This document shows positions 43,711-51,746 of a DNA stretch of 64,000 bases, one piece after another. The DNA is from Micromonospora radicis. Lineage in GTDB: Bacteria > Actinomycetota > Actinomycetes > Mycobacteriales > Micromonosporaceae. The position numbers and the translations under genes are program-made. Every line of letters begins with the position of its first letter. Position 1 is the first letter of the stretch. The notes below the pieces were generated by a model. It was given only the letters and a program-made list of their open reading frames with translations, was not told where the DNA came from and did no database searches. The stretch spans positions 1 to 64,000 of the forward strand of contig NZ_QXEC01000027.1 in assembly GCF_003583405.1 (NCBI RefSeq). Reading direction: 5' to 3'.

Positions 43711-43937
43711 CCCGACGCGTGGCCAACTCGTCTGGGCGGTCATCTCTGAGCGGCCGGCGCGTCTCCTACGACGAGTACCTGTCGGCTACCGCGTTGACGT
43801 TTGCGCGGCGGCATCGGCCGGTGTGGTGTTGGCGGCGGTGGCGGTGGACCTGTCGGTGTGGGTCCGATCTGCCCTGCCGTGCCCGGCACCGGATTCCGAT
43901 CAATCGCGGGCACTGGCCGCAGGAGGGTGAGCAGTGA
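43707..43937 (+). CDS. Small basic Trp/Cys-rich protein (76 residues)
   Basis: The product is very basic with a cluster of Trp, Arg and Cys (VWCWRRWRWTCRCGSDLPCRAR) preceded by a short helix (SYDEYLSATALTFARRHRP). The four Cys may bind zinc. It is coupled by GTGA to both neighbours. No named family is recognised; its position in an overlapping trio after an XRE regulator is the main reason to accept it. Confidence 0.5.
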   Translation: MTRRVANSSGRSSLSGRRVSYDEYLSATALTFARRHRPVWCWRRWRWTCRCGSDLPCRARHRIPINRGHWPQEGEQ

Positions 43938-44113
43938 CCGGCGGGCCGGAACGGACCATCCTCGCGGTGCACGTCCGTGGGCTCCACGGCATGTGTGCGG
44001 GTTGCCGGGTGTGGTGGGCGCTGCTGGTGCCGTACCCGTGTTGGCAGGTGGAGTGGGCGACCAGTCGGCAGGCCCGCGCGAGCGTGGCCCGGTTTCTGAG
44101 TGGTGTGCGGTGA
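43934..44113 (+). CDS. Small protein (59 residues), last of the coupled trio
   Basis: The product contains GLHGMCAGCRVWWALLVPYPC and WQVEWATSRQARASVARFLS. The CAGC pair and further Cys suggest a zinc-bound or disulfide-stabilised miniprotein. GTG 43934 overlaps the previous stop in GTGA. It is below the length most gene finders accept, yet the reading frame, coupling and composition support it. Its function is unknown. Confidence 0.5.
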   Translation: MTGGPERTILAVHVRGLHGMCAGCRVWWALLVPYPCWQVEWATSRQARASVARFLSGVR

Positions 44114-44426
44114 CCAGTCACAGCGCCGGTACAAAGACCGGTAGGCGCCGCTGCGTCGACGTAGCGGAACGGCTTCTCCCGGACCAACGGCGTGGTCGGG
44201 ATGACGGTGTGCGACAGGCTGGGGAAGTGTGCCGGCGCAGCGTCGGCGACTCCCTGAAACACCATGTTCCACACCGACCCGGCCCAGCCGTGACGCCGAC
44301 GGGCGTCAGCGTGTGGGGTTGGCCATGGGCTGACCGGGACCGGCCACCCTCGGACCGGCAGGCCCTGGAAGCGCCCGCGAACCTCCGGCAGCCTGATCTC
44401 ACACGAACTTCCGGAAGGAAAGCGTA
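44114..44426. other. Gap with a possible gene fragment
   Basis: No gene is supported here. On the minus strand about 45 codons near 44,150-44,280 (FPSLSHTVIPTTPLVREKPF) look protein-like and could be the end of a lost gene. A small hairpin, TGACGCC/GGCGTCA, is at 44291-44308. A ribosome-binding site, GGAAGGAA, for the next gene ends the gap. Confidence 0.4.
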
Positions 44427-45179
44427 ATGACTGATTTGACGGGAAAGGTTGCTGTCGTCACCGGTTCTTCCCGGGGCATCGGCAAGGCCATCGCACAGCG
44501 TTATGCGGCCTTGGGCGCGAATGTCGTCGTCAACTACGCCACCGACCGGCAGAACGCCGCGCAGACCGTAACGGAGATCGAGGAGGCCGGCGGCCGGGCG
44601 ATCGCGGTACGCGCGGACGTGTCGTCGCTGCCGGACCTCGACAATCTCTTCCAGGCCGCCATCGACACGTTCGGCCGGCTCGACATCGTCGTCGCGAACG
44701 CCGGTGTAGAGATCATTTTGCAGCCGATTTCCGAGGTCACCGAGGAGCAGTTCGACCGCCTGTTCGCCATCAATGCCAAAGGCGCCTTCTTCACGTTGCA
44801 GAAGGCGGCGGCCCGGCTGCACGACGGCGGGCGTCTGATCAACATCGGGTCCACCACCACGGTCAGCCCGTACCCGGGCATGGGCCTGTACGCCTCCAGC
44901 AAGAGCGCCGCCGAGCAGTTGACCGGCATCCTGGCGCTGGAACTGGGTTCCCGCGACATCACCGTCAACACGATCCTGCCGTGTGCGATCGGTGGCGCCG
45001 GCGTGTTCAGCGAAGTGACGCCCGGCGATCAGTTTCACCAGATGAACGCCGAGCGGCCGCTGGGCGGACGCCCTGGCACGCCGGACGACGTGGCCGACGC
45101 CGCAGAGTACCTGGCCGGCAACCTGGCCGCGTGGGTCAGCGGGCATACGCTCGTGGTCGCTGGGGGAGCGCCTCAGTGA
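44427..45179 (+). CDS. Short-chain dehydrogenase/reductase
   Basis: The 250-residue protein is a classical SDR: coenzyme motif TGSSRGIGKAIAQ, NAG in VVANAGVEI, catalytic Ser in INIGSTTTVSPYPG and the YASSK motif (Tyr and Lys). A basic or small residue after the second strand (NYATDRQN) suggests NADP use. It is of the 3-oxoacyl-ACP reductase-like group; the substrate is unknown. ATG 44427 has GGAAGGAAAG upstream, and the stop overlaps the GtrA-like gene in GTGA. Confidence 0.88.
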   Translation: MTDLTGKVAVVTGSSRGIGKAIAQRYAALGANVVVNYATDRQNAAQTVTEIEEAGGRAIAVRADVSSLPDLDNLFQAAIDTFGRLDIVVANAGVEIILQPISEVTEEQFDRLFAINAKGAFFTLQKAAARLHDGGRLINIGSTTTVSPYPGMGLYASSKSAAEQLTGILALELGSRDITVNTILPCAIGGAGVFSEVTPGDQFHQMNAERPLGGRPGTPDDVADAAEYLAGNLAAWVSGHTLVVAGGAPQ

Positions 45180-46291
45180 CATCCTCCACCACCGGCGTGG
45201 AGATGATCGTGCCGGTCCGCAACCGCCGCACGGGCGAGGTTGCCGTTGCGGAGATCAAACAGGAGTACGTCACCGGCGCGCGACGACACGTTCCTCTATT
45301 CACCCTTGCACGCCCCGAAGAAGCCCGTCGCAGCTGGCAGACCTCCCAGGAACCGCACCGAGACGACCTATCCGTCCGCCATGGCAGTCAGAAACTGACG
45401 TCCGTGGAGCAAACGGTTACCGCACAGTTCGTGCGGTTCGTTGCCACCGGTGCCGTCACGTCCGCCGTACAGTTCGGTGTCTTCCTCATGTTCTTCGGCC
45501 TGGGCGATCAGGTCGCGAACCTGGCCGGGGTGGTGTTCTCCTCGATGCTGGCCAACGAGATGCACCGGCGGGTGACCTTCCAGGCTCGCGGCCGGGTGAG
45601 TTGGGCGACCGCGCAGTGGGAGGGCGGTGGACTGTCGATCGTGGCGCTGGCCGCCACCAGCGCCGCACTGGCGTTGCTGGACGGCGTGGTCAGCGAGGCC
45701 TGGTGGGCGCGGGCACTGCTGATCGCAGCGGTCAACGGGTTGGTCGGAGTGATGCGTTTCGGATTGCTGCGGTCGTGGGTGTTCCCGGCCGGATCCGCCC
45801 ACCGCCCCGGTCCGGGGCAACCGGCTCGGGCGCGGACGACCTCGACGGCGCCGGCCCGCACTGCCTCGGTGCGTCGCGAGGCACAGGATCCCGCCGCCCC
45901 GGTGCCTCGCCTCGCTCACCTGGTCTCAACTTCACCCATCCAACCACCACAGTTTTTCCTGGTCGGCCGCGACATGAGCCATGCGCCGAACGGCCGCCGC
46001 CGGAACCCGCTCAGCGGGTCGGCGAAGTCGGTGACGTCCGATCAGCCCCTTCACCACCTGGGAATCGTGCCGCTTCGTGAAGAGCGGTCCCGTTCGGCGG
46101 GCGGGAAGGTGCGACTCCCCATCAATGCCGATCAGCCACGGGACGCCCAGCACCGGTGGGACCGGCACACCATGGTCACCGCCGACGAGATTCTGGCCTC
46201 CCTGCGGCCCGACCCGGTCGCGCGAGGAACAGCGCCGGCCGAGACCTGGCTCGTACCCGGTCATGTCGACGCCCGGGCCGACCGAGCGTGA
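45176..46291 (+). CDS. GtrA-like membrane protein with unusual extensions
   Basis: The central part (about residues 85-205) is a GtrA-family domain with four transmembrane helices: FVRFVATGAVTSAVQFGVFL, NLAGVVFSSMLANEMHRRVT, then two more ending in LRSWVFPAGSA. GtrA proteins are thought to move lipid-linked sugars across the membrane and are usually near 130 residues. Here the frame is 371 residues, with 80 unrelated residues before and about 165 after, the latter hydrophilic and without a known domain. The long tail may be read-through into degraded sequence. GTG 45176 is coupled to the SDR. Confidence 0.68.
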   Translation: MTSSTTGVEMIVPVRNRRTGEVAVAEIKQEYVTGARRHVPLFTLARPEEARRSWQTSQEPHRDDLSVRHGSQKLTSVEQTVTAQFVRFVATGAVTSAVQFGVFLMFFGLGDQVANLAGVVFSSMLANEMHRRVTFQARGRVSWATAQWEGGGLSIVALAATSAALALLDGVVSEAWWARALLIAAVNGLVGVMRFGLLRSWVFPAGSAHRPGPGQPARARTTSTAPARTASVRREAQDPAAPVPRLAHLVSTSPIQPPQFFLVGRDMSHAPNGRRRNPLSGSAKSVTSDQPLHHLGIVPLREERSRSAGGKVRLPINADQPRDAQHRWDRHTMVTADEILASLRPDPVARGTAPAETWLVPGHVDARADRA

Positions 46292-46465
46292 GAAGCGGTC
46301 CCGACTGGCCGGGAGTCCGGGTTCCGCCATCTTCCGGCGGCTTTCATGGGGTGTGAGTACAGGACCCGCCCTGGTCGTGGGCGGCGAGCTGGGCGACGCC
46401 CGCGAGCGTCGCCTCCGGTGACGTGCAAGCACCGCTGGTCATGCGGTGCTTGGACGGTCAGGCGA
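46292..46465. other. Short non-coding gap
   Basis: Nothing convincing is seen; it probably contains lost sequence from the truncated reductase gene that follows. Confidence 0.4.
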
Positions 46466-46793
46466 AAGGCCAAACCCAAGTACGTGGTGTCGTCGACGCG
46501 CACGGACTTCCGTGGGCCAACAGCCACCACATCGCCGGTGATCTGCACGAGGGCGTGCGAGAGCTCAAGGACGCGACCCCGGCCGGAGTCCTCCTTGGTA
46601 GCGGCAAGCTTGCGACCCCGCTCGACCGGCTGGACCTGATCGACGAGTACCGGCTGTTCGTCCAGCCGAGCATCGCCGGCCACGGCCCGACGCTGTATCA
46701 GGACAGGCTGCCCGGCGGCAGGTGCCGGCTTGGCTGATCTCGGCAAAGCCACTGCGCGACGGCGCGGTGGCCATGCGCTACCCGGCGCGCTGA
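46466..46793 (+). pseudogene. RibD-C/DHFR-like reductase fragment with frameshifts
   Basis: Pieces of a dihydrofolate-reductase-like RibD C-terminal domain appear in successive frames: KPKYVVSSTRTDF, then WANSHHIAGDLHEGVRELKD, GVLLGSGKLATPLDRLDLID and FVQPSIAGHGPTLYQ, then LISAKPLRDGAVAMRYPAR to a stop at 46791. One shift lies near 46,512, where a C seems lost, and another near 46,725. The N-terminal half is absent. It is therefore broken. Confidence 0.78.
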
Positions 46794-46850
46794 CTCACCG
46801 GAACCTCGATGACCAGGCGCGTTCCTTCGGGCAGGAGGGCTTCGAGGCAA

Positions 46851-47651
46851 TCAGTTCCAGCGGAAAAACTCGGCCATCGCGTCGGTGGTGTGGAGGTGGT
46901 GGGTGGTGCGACCGATCAGCCGGGGGGCCGGGTGCGGTCCCGGGATGGTGTGGCCGTCGCCGCGCACGGTGTAGAGCCGGACGGGGGCATGCCCGTCCTG
47001 GCGGTGGTCGGTGCGGCTGATCCCGCCGGAGAGTTCCTCGGTCATGGGCGGCACCGTGATGCCGTTACGCTGCGCGAAGTAGGCGGCGGTATCCGGCGTG
47101 GACAGCGTCTCTCCGCCGACCCGGAAGGCGAAGCGGGCCCAGGCCGCCATCTCGCCGCCCGCGTACGGCACGATCCGGTCGGCTGTGCCGTGCAGCAGAA
47201 GAACCGGCTTCGGTACGACGGGCAGGTCGGGCACGAGGAAGTTGGCGGGCGCCGGTTGCTGGGCCGCGATGATCGTCGCGCCGGCGAGGAGGTCGGGGTG
47301 TTCGTGCAGCAGCCGGATCACCATGCCGCCACCGTTGGAGTAGCCGGCCGCGTAGACCTTCCGCCCGCCCGCGTGCTGCTTCACCACCGCCTCGGCGAAC
47401 GCCACGTCGTCGACGTCGGCCCGGCGGGCCGGGAAGCGGCTGGCCGTGCGGGCGTCGTTCCAGTTGCCTCGGTAGCCGTCGAGGTAGGCGACGGCCGTGC
47501 CGGGGATCGCGTCGAACGCCTGACCGGTGAAGGCGCGAAACTGGGCTGCGTTCTGCCTGGAGCCGTGAAAGACCAGCAGGAGGCGGTCGTGACCGCCCGC
47601 CGGCTCGATAAGGGTATAGGTGCGGGCGCGGCCGGCGGCTTCGATGTCCAT
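46851..47651 (-). CDS. PHB-depolymerase-like esterase (LpqC type)
   Basis: The 266-residue protein is an alpha/beta hydrolase of the polyhydroxybutyrate depolymerase/feruloyl esterase group: HGSRQNAAQF (oxyanion area), nucleophile Ser in AAGYSNGGGMV, Asp in HGTADRIVPYAGG and His in GDGHTIPGP. No signal peptide is seen in this form, so it may act inside the cell. ATG 47651 has AAAGG six nt upstream; the frame also allows GTG 47678. It is divergent from a TetR gene, its probable regulator. Confidence 0.83.
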   Translation of the reverse strand: MDIEAAGRARTYTLIEPAGGHDRLLLVFHGSRQNAAQFRAFTGQAFDAIPGTAVAYLDGYRGNWNDARTASRFPARRADVDDVAFAEAVVKQHAGGRKVYAAGYSNGGGMVIRLLHEHPDLLAGATIIAAQQPAPANFLVPDLPVVPKPVLLLHGTADRIVPYAGGEMAAWARFAFRVGGETLSTPDTAAYFAQRNGITVPPMTEELSGGISRTDHRQDGHAPVRLYTVRGDGHTIPGPHPAPRLIGRTTHHLHTTDAMAEFFRWN

Positions 47652-47712
47652 GACGACCCTTTCGGATAAAGTATTCACTTCAGCCTAGCCGCAAGCGGAT
47701 GGATTATCCAGT

Positions 47713-47718
47713 TACTCT
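47713..47718 (+). promoter_or_regulatory. -10 box of the TetR gene next to the esterase
   Basis: TACTCT, 7 nt before ATG 47726, in the 74-bp divergent gap. Confidence 0.45.
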
Positions 47719-47725
47719 GGTCACC

Positions 47726-48310
47726 ATGACTCGCAGGGACGCCGCCCGCAACTGGCAACGCATCGTCGACACCGGCCGCACCTTCGTGTCCGAGCAGCGG
47801 CCGCTACGGCTGAACGATGTCGCCCATGAGGCATCGGTCGGTGTCGCCACGGTCTACCGCCATTTCCCCACTTCCGAGGCGCTGCTCGAGACGCTGGCAC
47901 ACCCGAGCCTGGAGGACCTGATCGCGTACGCCGAGAGGGCCCTGCGTGACGACGACGCGTGGCTCGCGTTCGTCGGTTTCCTGACCGCTGGCATCAATGC
48001 GCAGTTGACCGACGGCGCTCTGCAGCCGGTCTTCGCCGCCGCCGGGTACGAGTTGCCGAAGACGGCCGAGCTCGTAGGCCACCTGGAAGCCTTGGCCGCC
48101 GACCTGCTTGACCGGGTACGCACGGCGGGCCTGATCCGTCCCGGCGTCGAGCACACCGACGTGGTACGCCTGATGTGCGGGGTGGTCTTCGCCGCCTCGG
48201 TCCACGCGACGCCGGCCGAAAGAGCGACACTCACCCGCCGCTACCTCGACCTGGTGCTCGACGGCCTGCACGCCGGTAACGGGAATCGCAGCAGGTCTTG
48301 CAGCGGATGA
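47726..48310 (+). CDS. TetR-family regulator
   Basis: The 194-residue protein has an N-terminal TetR helix-turn-helix with the recognition region LNDVAHEASVGVATVYRHFP and a C-terminal domain with Trp and Leu-rich helices (AWLAFVGFLTAGINAQ). It probably controls the divergent esterase gene and itself. The frame opens at 47699 but ATG 47726 fits the -10 box. The sequence after its stop is debris of a transposase. Confidence 0.85.
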   Translation: MTRRDAARNWQRIVDTGRTFVSEQRPLRLNDVAHEASVGVATVYRHFPTSEALLETLAHPSLEDLIAYAERALRDDDAWLAFVGFLTAGINAQLTDGALQPVFAAAGYELPKTAELVGHLEALAADLLDRVRTAGLIRPGVEHTDVVRLMCGVVFAASVHATPAERATLTRRYLDLVLDGLHAGNGNRSRSCSG

Positions 48311-48418
48311 CCGAACACCAGGCGCAGCGGGTGGCCGACCTCGCCGACCCGTCAACGGACGACCTACGGCGCTTGGCACTCGGCGACCCGCACCGCGTCG
48401 AGGACCTGGTCCAGGAAA

Positions 48419-48510
48419 GGGATCACCAACGCCGGCTCCGAAGGAACCAACCGGGTCATCAAGACCATCGCCCGCGACGCCTACGGATTCAGCAACCCAG
48501 TCAGCCAGCG
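48419..48510 (+). pseudogene. ISL3-family transposase fragment
   Basis: About 30 codons read GITNAGSEGTNRVIKTIARD then AYGFSNPVSQRL, matching the conserved end of ISL3-type (IS204/IS1001/IS1165) transposases. The rest of the gene and its terminal repeats are not seen. Confidence 0.72.
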
Positions 48511-48751
48511 CCTTGGTCGTCGTCCACGGGCTGCCCGGGCACGAGGTCCGAATTCTGCTACCGAGGATCTCGCCGCCGGCCCGCCTCGGCCAACCCGCGT
48601 CTGCTGGTCAGCCAGTGCACGGCTGCGACCCGGCACGGCCACCGGTGTCCATCGAAACCGCGCGGATGACCCCACTCGCTCAGGAGGTGGCGCGGGCGAG
48701 TTCGAGCGGCGCCGCCGCGCGTACGCGGTGACCAGAAAAATCTTGCTCGAC

Positions 48752-48800
48752 ATATGGACGCCTCGTTCACTTCATGCTTATATGGACGTGGCGTTCATAT
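48752..48800. promoter_or_regulatory. Duplicated operator upstream of the SDR operon
   Basis: The 21-bp imperfect palindrome at 48780-48800 starts ATATGGACG and ends CGTTCATAT. A partial copy, ATATGGACGCCTCGTTCA, is at 48752-48769, 28 bp upstream. A TetR protein, probably the one at the end of this operon, may bind them. Confidence 0.6.
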
Positions 48801-48823
48801 AAAGTCGTTGAAGGGAGACCACC

Positions 48824-49564
48824 ATGAACACCCCCACCACAGACCGCGTCGCGCTGGTCACCGGAGGCTCGGGCGGCATCGGCCGTGTCGTGGCCGAGCG
48901 GCTCGCCCAGGACGGTTTCGCGGTCGCCGTGCAGTACGCGGGAAACCAGGCCAGGGCAGAGGACACCGTGGCCGCGATCACCGCGGCCGGCGGGCGGGCC
49001 GTCGCAGTGGCAAGCGATGTGGCTGACGAGACCGCGATGAGCGCGGCGTTCGACGCGGTCGAGTCGGCCTTCGGCGGCGTCGACGTGGTCGTGAACACCG
49101 CCGGCATCATGATCCTGGCGCCGATCGCGACGTTCGACCTCGCCGATCTGGACCGGATGCACCGCACGAACATCCGCGGCACCTTCGTCGTCTCCCAGCA
49201 GGCGGCGAGGAATGTCCGCCCGGGTGGCGCGATCGTCAACTTCTCCACCTCTGTGGTCCGCGCCCAGCTTCCCGGCTACGGCGCCTACGTCGCCAGCAAG
49301 GCCGCAGTCGAGGGCCTGACCCTCATCCTGGCCCGTGAGCTGCGCGGTCGTGACATCACCGTCAACGCCGTCGCGCCCGGCCCCACCGCCACACCGCTGT
49401 TCCTGAACGGCAAGGACGACGCCACCATCGCGACGTTCGCCCAGGCCACCCCGCTGCAGCGGCTGGGCCGGCCCGAGGACATCGCCGAGGTCGTCTCGTT
49501 CCTCGCCGGCCCCGCGCGCTGGGTCAACGGACAGGTCATCTACGCCAACGGCGGCCTCGCCTGA
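48824..49564 (+). CDS. Short-chain dehydrogenase/reductase
   Basis: The 246-residue protein has TGGSGGIGRVVAERL, NTAG in VVNTAGIMIL, Ser in VNFSTSVVRAQLPG and YVASK, so the SDR catalytic set is complete. QYAGNQARAED after strand two suggests NADP preference. It resembles the 3-oxoacyl reductase-like SDRs common beside TetR genes. GAAGGGAG stands 7 nt before ATG 48824. It is the first gene of a four-gene operon (SDR, SDR, SnoaL-like, TetR). Confidence 0.88.
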   Translation: MNTPTTDRVALVTGGSGGIGRVVAERLAQDGFAVAVQYAGNQARAEDTVAAITAAGGRAVAVASDVADETAMSAAFDAVESAFGGVDVVVNTAGIMILAPIATFDLADLDRMHRTNIRGTFVVSQQAARNVRPGGAIVNFSTSVVRAQLPGYGAYVASKAAVEGLTLILARELRGRDITVNAVAPGPTATPLFLNGKDDATIATFAQATPLQRLGRPEDIAEVVSFLAGPARWVNGQVIYANGGLA

Positions 49565-49614
49565 CCCTGCCGCCCACGCAAGAATCCCCCCGCCGTCACA
49601 GTTGAAAGGACACC

Positions 49615-50520
49615 ATGTCCATGTCCACCACCGGAAACGTCGTCGTCATCACCGGCGCCTCCAGCGGTTTCGGGGCGCTCACCGCCCGCGCGCTGGCCGA
49701 CGCCGGCCACACCGTCTACGCCGGCATGCGCCAGACCACCGGCCGCAACGCGGCCCAGGTTCAGGCCGCCGCCGACTACGCCAACGAGCACCACGTCGAC
49801 CTGCGCTCCATCGAGCTAGACGTGAATTCCCAGGACTCGGTCGACACCGCCATCGCACGGATCGAGGCCGAGCACGGCCACATCGACGTGCTGATCCACA
49901 ACGCCGGACACATGGTGACCGGGCCGGCCGAGGCGTTCACCCCCGATCAGCTCGCCGAGCTGTACAACGTGAACGTGCTGTCCACCCAGCGCGTCAACCG
50001 TGCCGTGCTGCCGGGCATGCGCCGGCGCGGACAAGGACTGGTGCTCTGGGTGTCCAGCACCAGCGTCAAAGGCGGCACCCCGCCCTACCTCGCCCCCTAC
50101 TTCGCCGCCAAGGCCGCCATGGACTCCCTCGCGGTGTCCTACGCCGGCGAACTCGCCCGCTGGGGCGTGGAGACCTCGATCATCGTTCCCGGCTCGTTCA
50201 CCAGCGGCACCAACCACTTCGCCCACTCCGGCCGCCCCGACGACACCACCGTCGAGGCCGCGTACCAGACCAGGTACCCCGGCCTGATGGACCAGGTGGC
50301 GACCAAGCTCGCCGCCCTCGCCCCCGAGGGCGTGACCGCGTCGCTGGTCTCCGACGAGATCGCCCGCATCGTCGCCCTGCCCACCGGAGAACGCCCCTAC
50401 CGCGTTCACATCGACCCCGCCAACGACGGATCCGAGGAAGTCTCCGAGACCGCCGACCGCATCCGCCGCGAATTCCTCACCCGCATCGACCTCGCCGACC
50501 TGCTCACCGTCCACCGCTGA
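49615..50520 (+). CDS. Short-chain dehydrogenase/reductase, longer type
   Basis: The 301-residue protein has TGASSGFGALTARALAD, NAG in LIHNAGHMVTG, Ser in LWVSSTSVKGG and YFAAK. An active-site Tyr and Lys are in place. The extended C-terminus (about 50 residues) is like that of SDR family proteins annotated as oxidoreductases with unknown substrates. A second ATG is two codons in. AAAGGA precedes the start. It lies 50 bp after the first SDR. Confidence 0.86.
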   Translation: MSMSTTGNVVVITGASSGFGALTARALADAGHTVYAGMRQTTGRNAAQVQAAADYANEHHVDLRSIELDVNSQDSVDTAIARIEAEHGHIDVLIHNAGHMVTGPAEAFTPDQLAELYNVNVLSTQRVNRAVLPGMRRRGQGLVLWVSSTSVKGGTPPYLAPYFAAKAAMDSLAVSYAGELARWGVETSIIVPGSFTSGTNHFAHSGRPDDTTVEAAYQTRYPGLMDQVATKLAALAPEGVTASLVSDEIARIVALPTGERPYRVHIDPANDGSEEVSETADRIRREFLTRIDLADLLTVHR

Positions 50521-50591
50521 ACCCCCGGGCCCGGGACGGGAGACGGACGCAGCCTCCCGCCCCGGCTCCCCTCACCACCGAGGCGATCACC

Positions 50592-50924
50592 ATGACCACC
50601 ATCGAAACCCCGGCCGCCATCCAGACGTTCATCGAGGCAACCAACCAAGGAGACGCCGAGGCATTCGCCGCCGCGTTCACCCACGACGCCGACCTCAACG
50701 ACTGGGGCCGCGAGTACCACGGGCGCGATGACGTACGCGCCTGGGACCGCACCGACAACATCGGCGTCCAGGCACACTTCGAACTAGACGCGATCGAGCC
50801 CGGCCCTTCCCCCGACACCTATGTAGCGACCCTGACGGTGACCGGCAACGGCCACAACGGCACAGGCCCCATGACATTCCGCCTGCGCGACGGGCTGATC
50901 GCGAGCCTTCGGATCACACCGTGA
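50592..50924 (+). CDS. SnoaL/NTF2-like protein
   Basis: The 110-residue protein has the cone-shaped NTF2-like pattern: IQTFIEATNQGDAEAFAAAF, then DADLNDWGREYHGRDDVRAW and three beta strands ending FRLRDGLIASLRI. Members include polyketide cyclases, isomerases and binding proteins; Asp and His residues could be catalytic, but none can be assigned. The frame is open from 49602 through the SDR, but ATG 50592 starts the domain. Its stop overlaps the TetR gene (GTGA). Confidence 0.82.
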   Translation: MTTIETPAAIQTFIEATNQGDAEAFAAAFTHDADLNDWGREYHGRDDVRAWDRTDNIGVQAHFELDAIEPGPSPDTYVATLTVTGNGHNGTGPMTFRLRDGLIASLRITP

Positions 50925-51598
50925 CACTGGCGCGACGACACACCGACACGACCCCAGCAACCGAGCAGGAGCTACACGTGGCGAACAACGTGAACGGCCA
51001 CGCTGCCAAGGAAGGCAACGGCCGAGGACGGGGCCGGCGGCCCGCGGACGAGGTCCGAGCAGACGTCCTGCGCACCGCCGGGGACCTGCTGCTCACCGAA
51101 GGCATCGCCGACCTCACCTTCGAACGCGTCGCCAAGGCGTCGGGCGTCAGCAAGACCACCCTCTACAAATGGTGGCCCTCCAAAGGAGCGCTCGCCCTCG
51201 ACGGCTACTTCCACGCCGTCCGGGAAACGCTCGACTTCCCCGACACCGGAGACGTCCGCGCCGACCTGCTCACCCAGCTCCGCGCCTTCGCCCACGTCAT
51301 GATCCACACCCCAGGTGGGCGAGTACTGGCCGAGCTGATCGGCGAGTCACAGACAGACCAGGACCTGGCCACCGCCTATCGGAAGCTGTACTCATCGCAC
51401 CGGCGCCGGCTGGCGGCAGAACGCCTCCACCGGGCTCAGGAACTCGGCCAGATCCGCACCGACATCGACGTGCAGGTCCTCGTTGACCAGCTCTGGGGCG
51501 CCGTCTACCACCGACTACTCATCCCCGACGAACCTGTCACCGACGCCTTCATCGTCGCGCTCGTGAACAACCTGCTGGACGGAGTCCGCCCGAAGTAG
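50921..51598 (+). CDS. TetR-family regulator of the SDR operon
   Basis: The 225-residue protein has a long disordered start and then a TetR domain: VRADVLRTAGDLLLTEGIAD, FERVAKASGVSKTTLYKWWP. The C-terminal domain resembles TetR_C_33-like folds (AHVMIHTPGGRVLAELIGES). GTG 50921 is coupled to the SnoaL-like gene; later starts are possible because the first 40 residues are not conserved-looking. As last gene of the operon it probably represses the promoter at 48.7-48.8 kb. Confidence 0.85.
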   Translation: MTLARRHTDTTPATEQELHVANNVNGHAAKEGNGRGRGRRPADEVRADVLRTAGDLLLTEGIADLTFERVAKASGVSKTTLYKWWPSKGALALDGYFHAVRETLDFPDTGDVRADLLTQLRAFAHVMIHTPGGRVLAELIGESQTDQDLATAYRKLYSSHRRRLAAERLHRAQELGQIRTDIDVQVLVDQLWGAVYHRLLIPDEPVTDAFIVALVNNLLDGVRPK

Positions 51599-51648
51599 TG
51601 CGGTGATGACGGCAGCCCGGTCGCGCGGGAGGCGACGCGCGCGTGTAA

Positions 51649-51687
51649 GAAGAGGTCGTCGGTTCGAATCCGGCCACCCCGACCAGG
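51649..51687 (+). repeat. attR, third copy of the tRNA-Pro 3' end
   Basis: 39 bases identical to 33644-33682, covering the 3' side of the anticodon stem, the T arm, the acceptor 3' strand and CCA plus GG. It is not a functional tRNA. It marks the right edge of element 2, and chromosomal sequence follows. Confidence 0.95.
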
Positions 51688-51733
51688 GCCACAGTGATCA
51701 GGGGCTGGACGGGCGTACGGACGCGATGCGGGG

Positions 51734-51739
51734 TAGCCT
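51734..51739 (+). promoter_or_regulatory. -10 box of the gene after attR
   Basis: TAGCCT, 7 nt before GTG 51747; used to place the start. Confidence 0.45.
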
Positions 51740-51746
51740 TGGCCGG

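Larger units (their letters stand above)
48311..48823 (+). other. Gap with transposase debris and operators
   Basis: Apart from an ISL3-like transposase fragment and a pair of operator-like palindromes near the right end, no gene is supported in this 513-bp gap. Confidence 0.55.
40536..51687. mobile_element. Integrative element 2, decayed core with cargo genes
   Basis: It lies between attM and a third tRNA-Pro 3' copy at 51649-51687. Its rep, xis and int remain only as truncated parts, in the same order as in element 1. The rest is a set of regulators, dehydrogenases and other enzymes, plus gene fragments. It probably cannot excise by itself but might be moved by element 1's integrase. Confidence 0.82.

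Noticed and set aside
45932..46432. A 166-codon minus-strand frame under the GtrA tail
   Set aside because: It has no recognised domain; I could not decide between it and the tail, so I did not call it as a gene.
51649..51685. A third tRNA-Pro gene at attR
   Set aside because: Only the 3' side from the anticodon stem is present.
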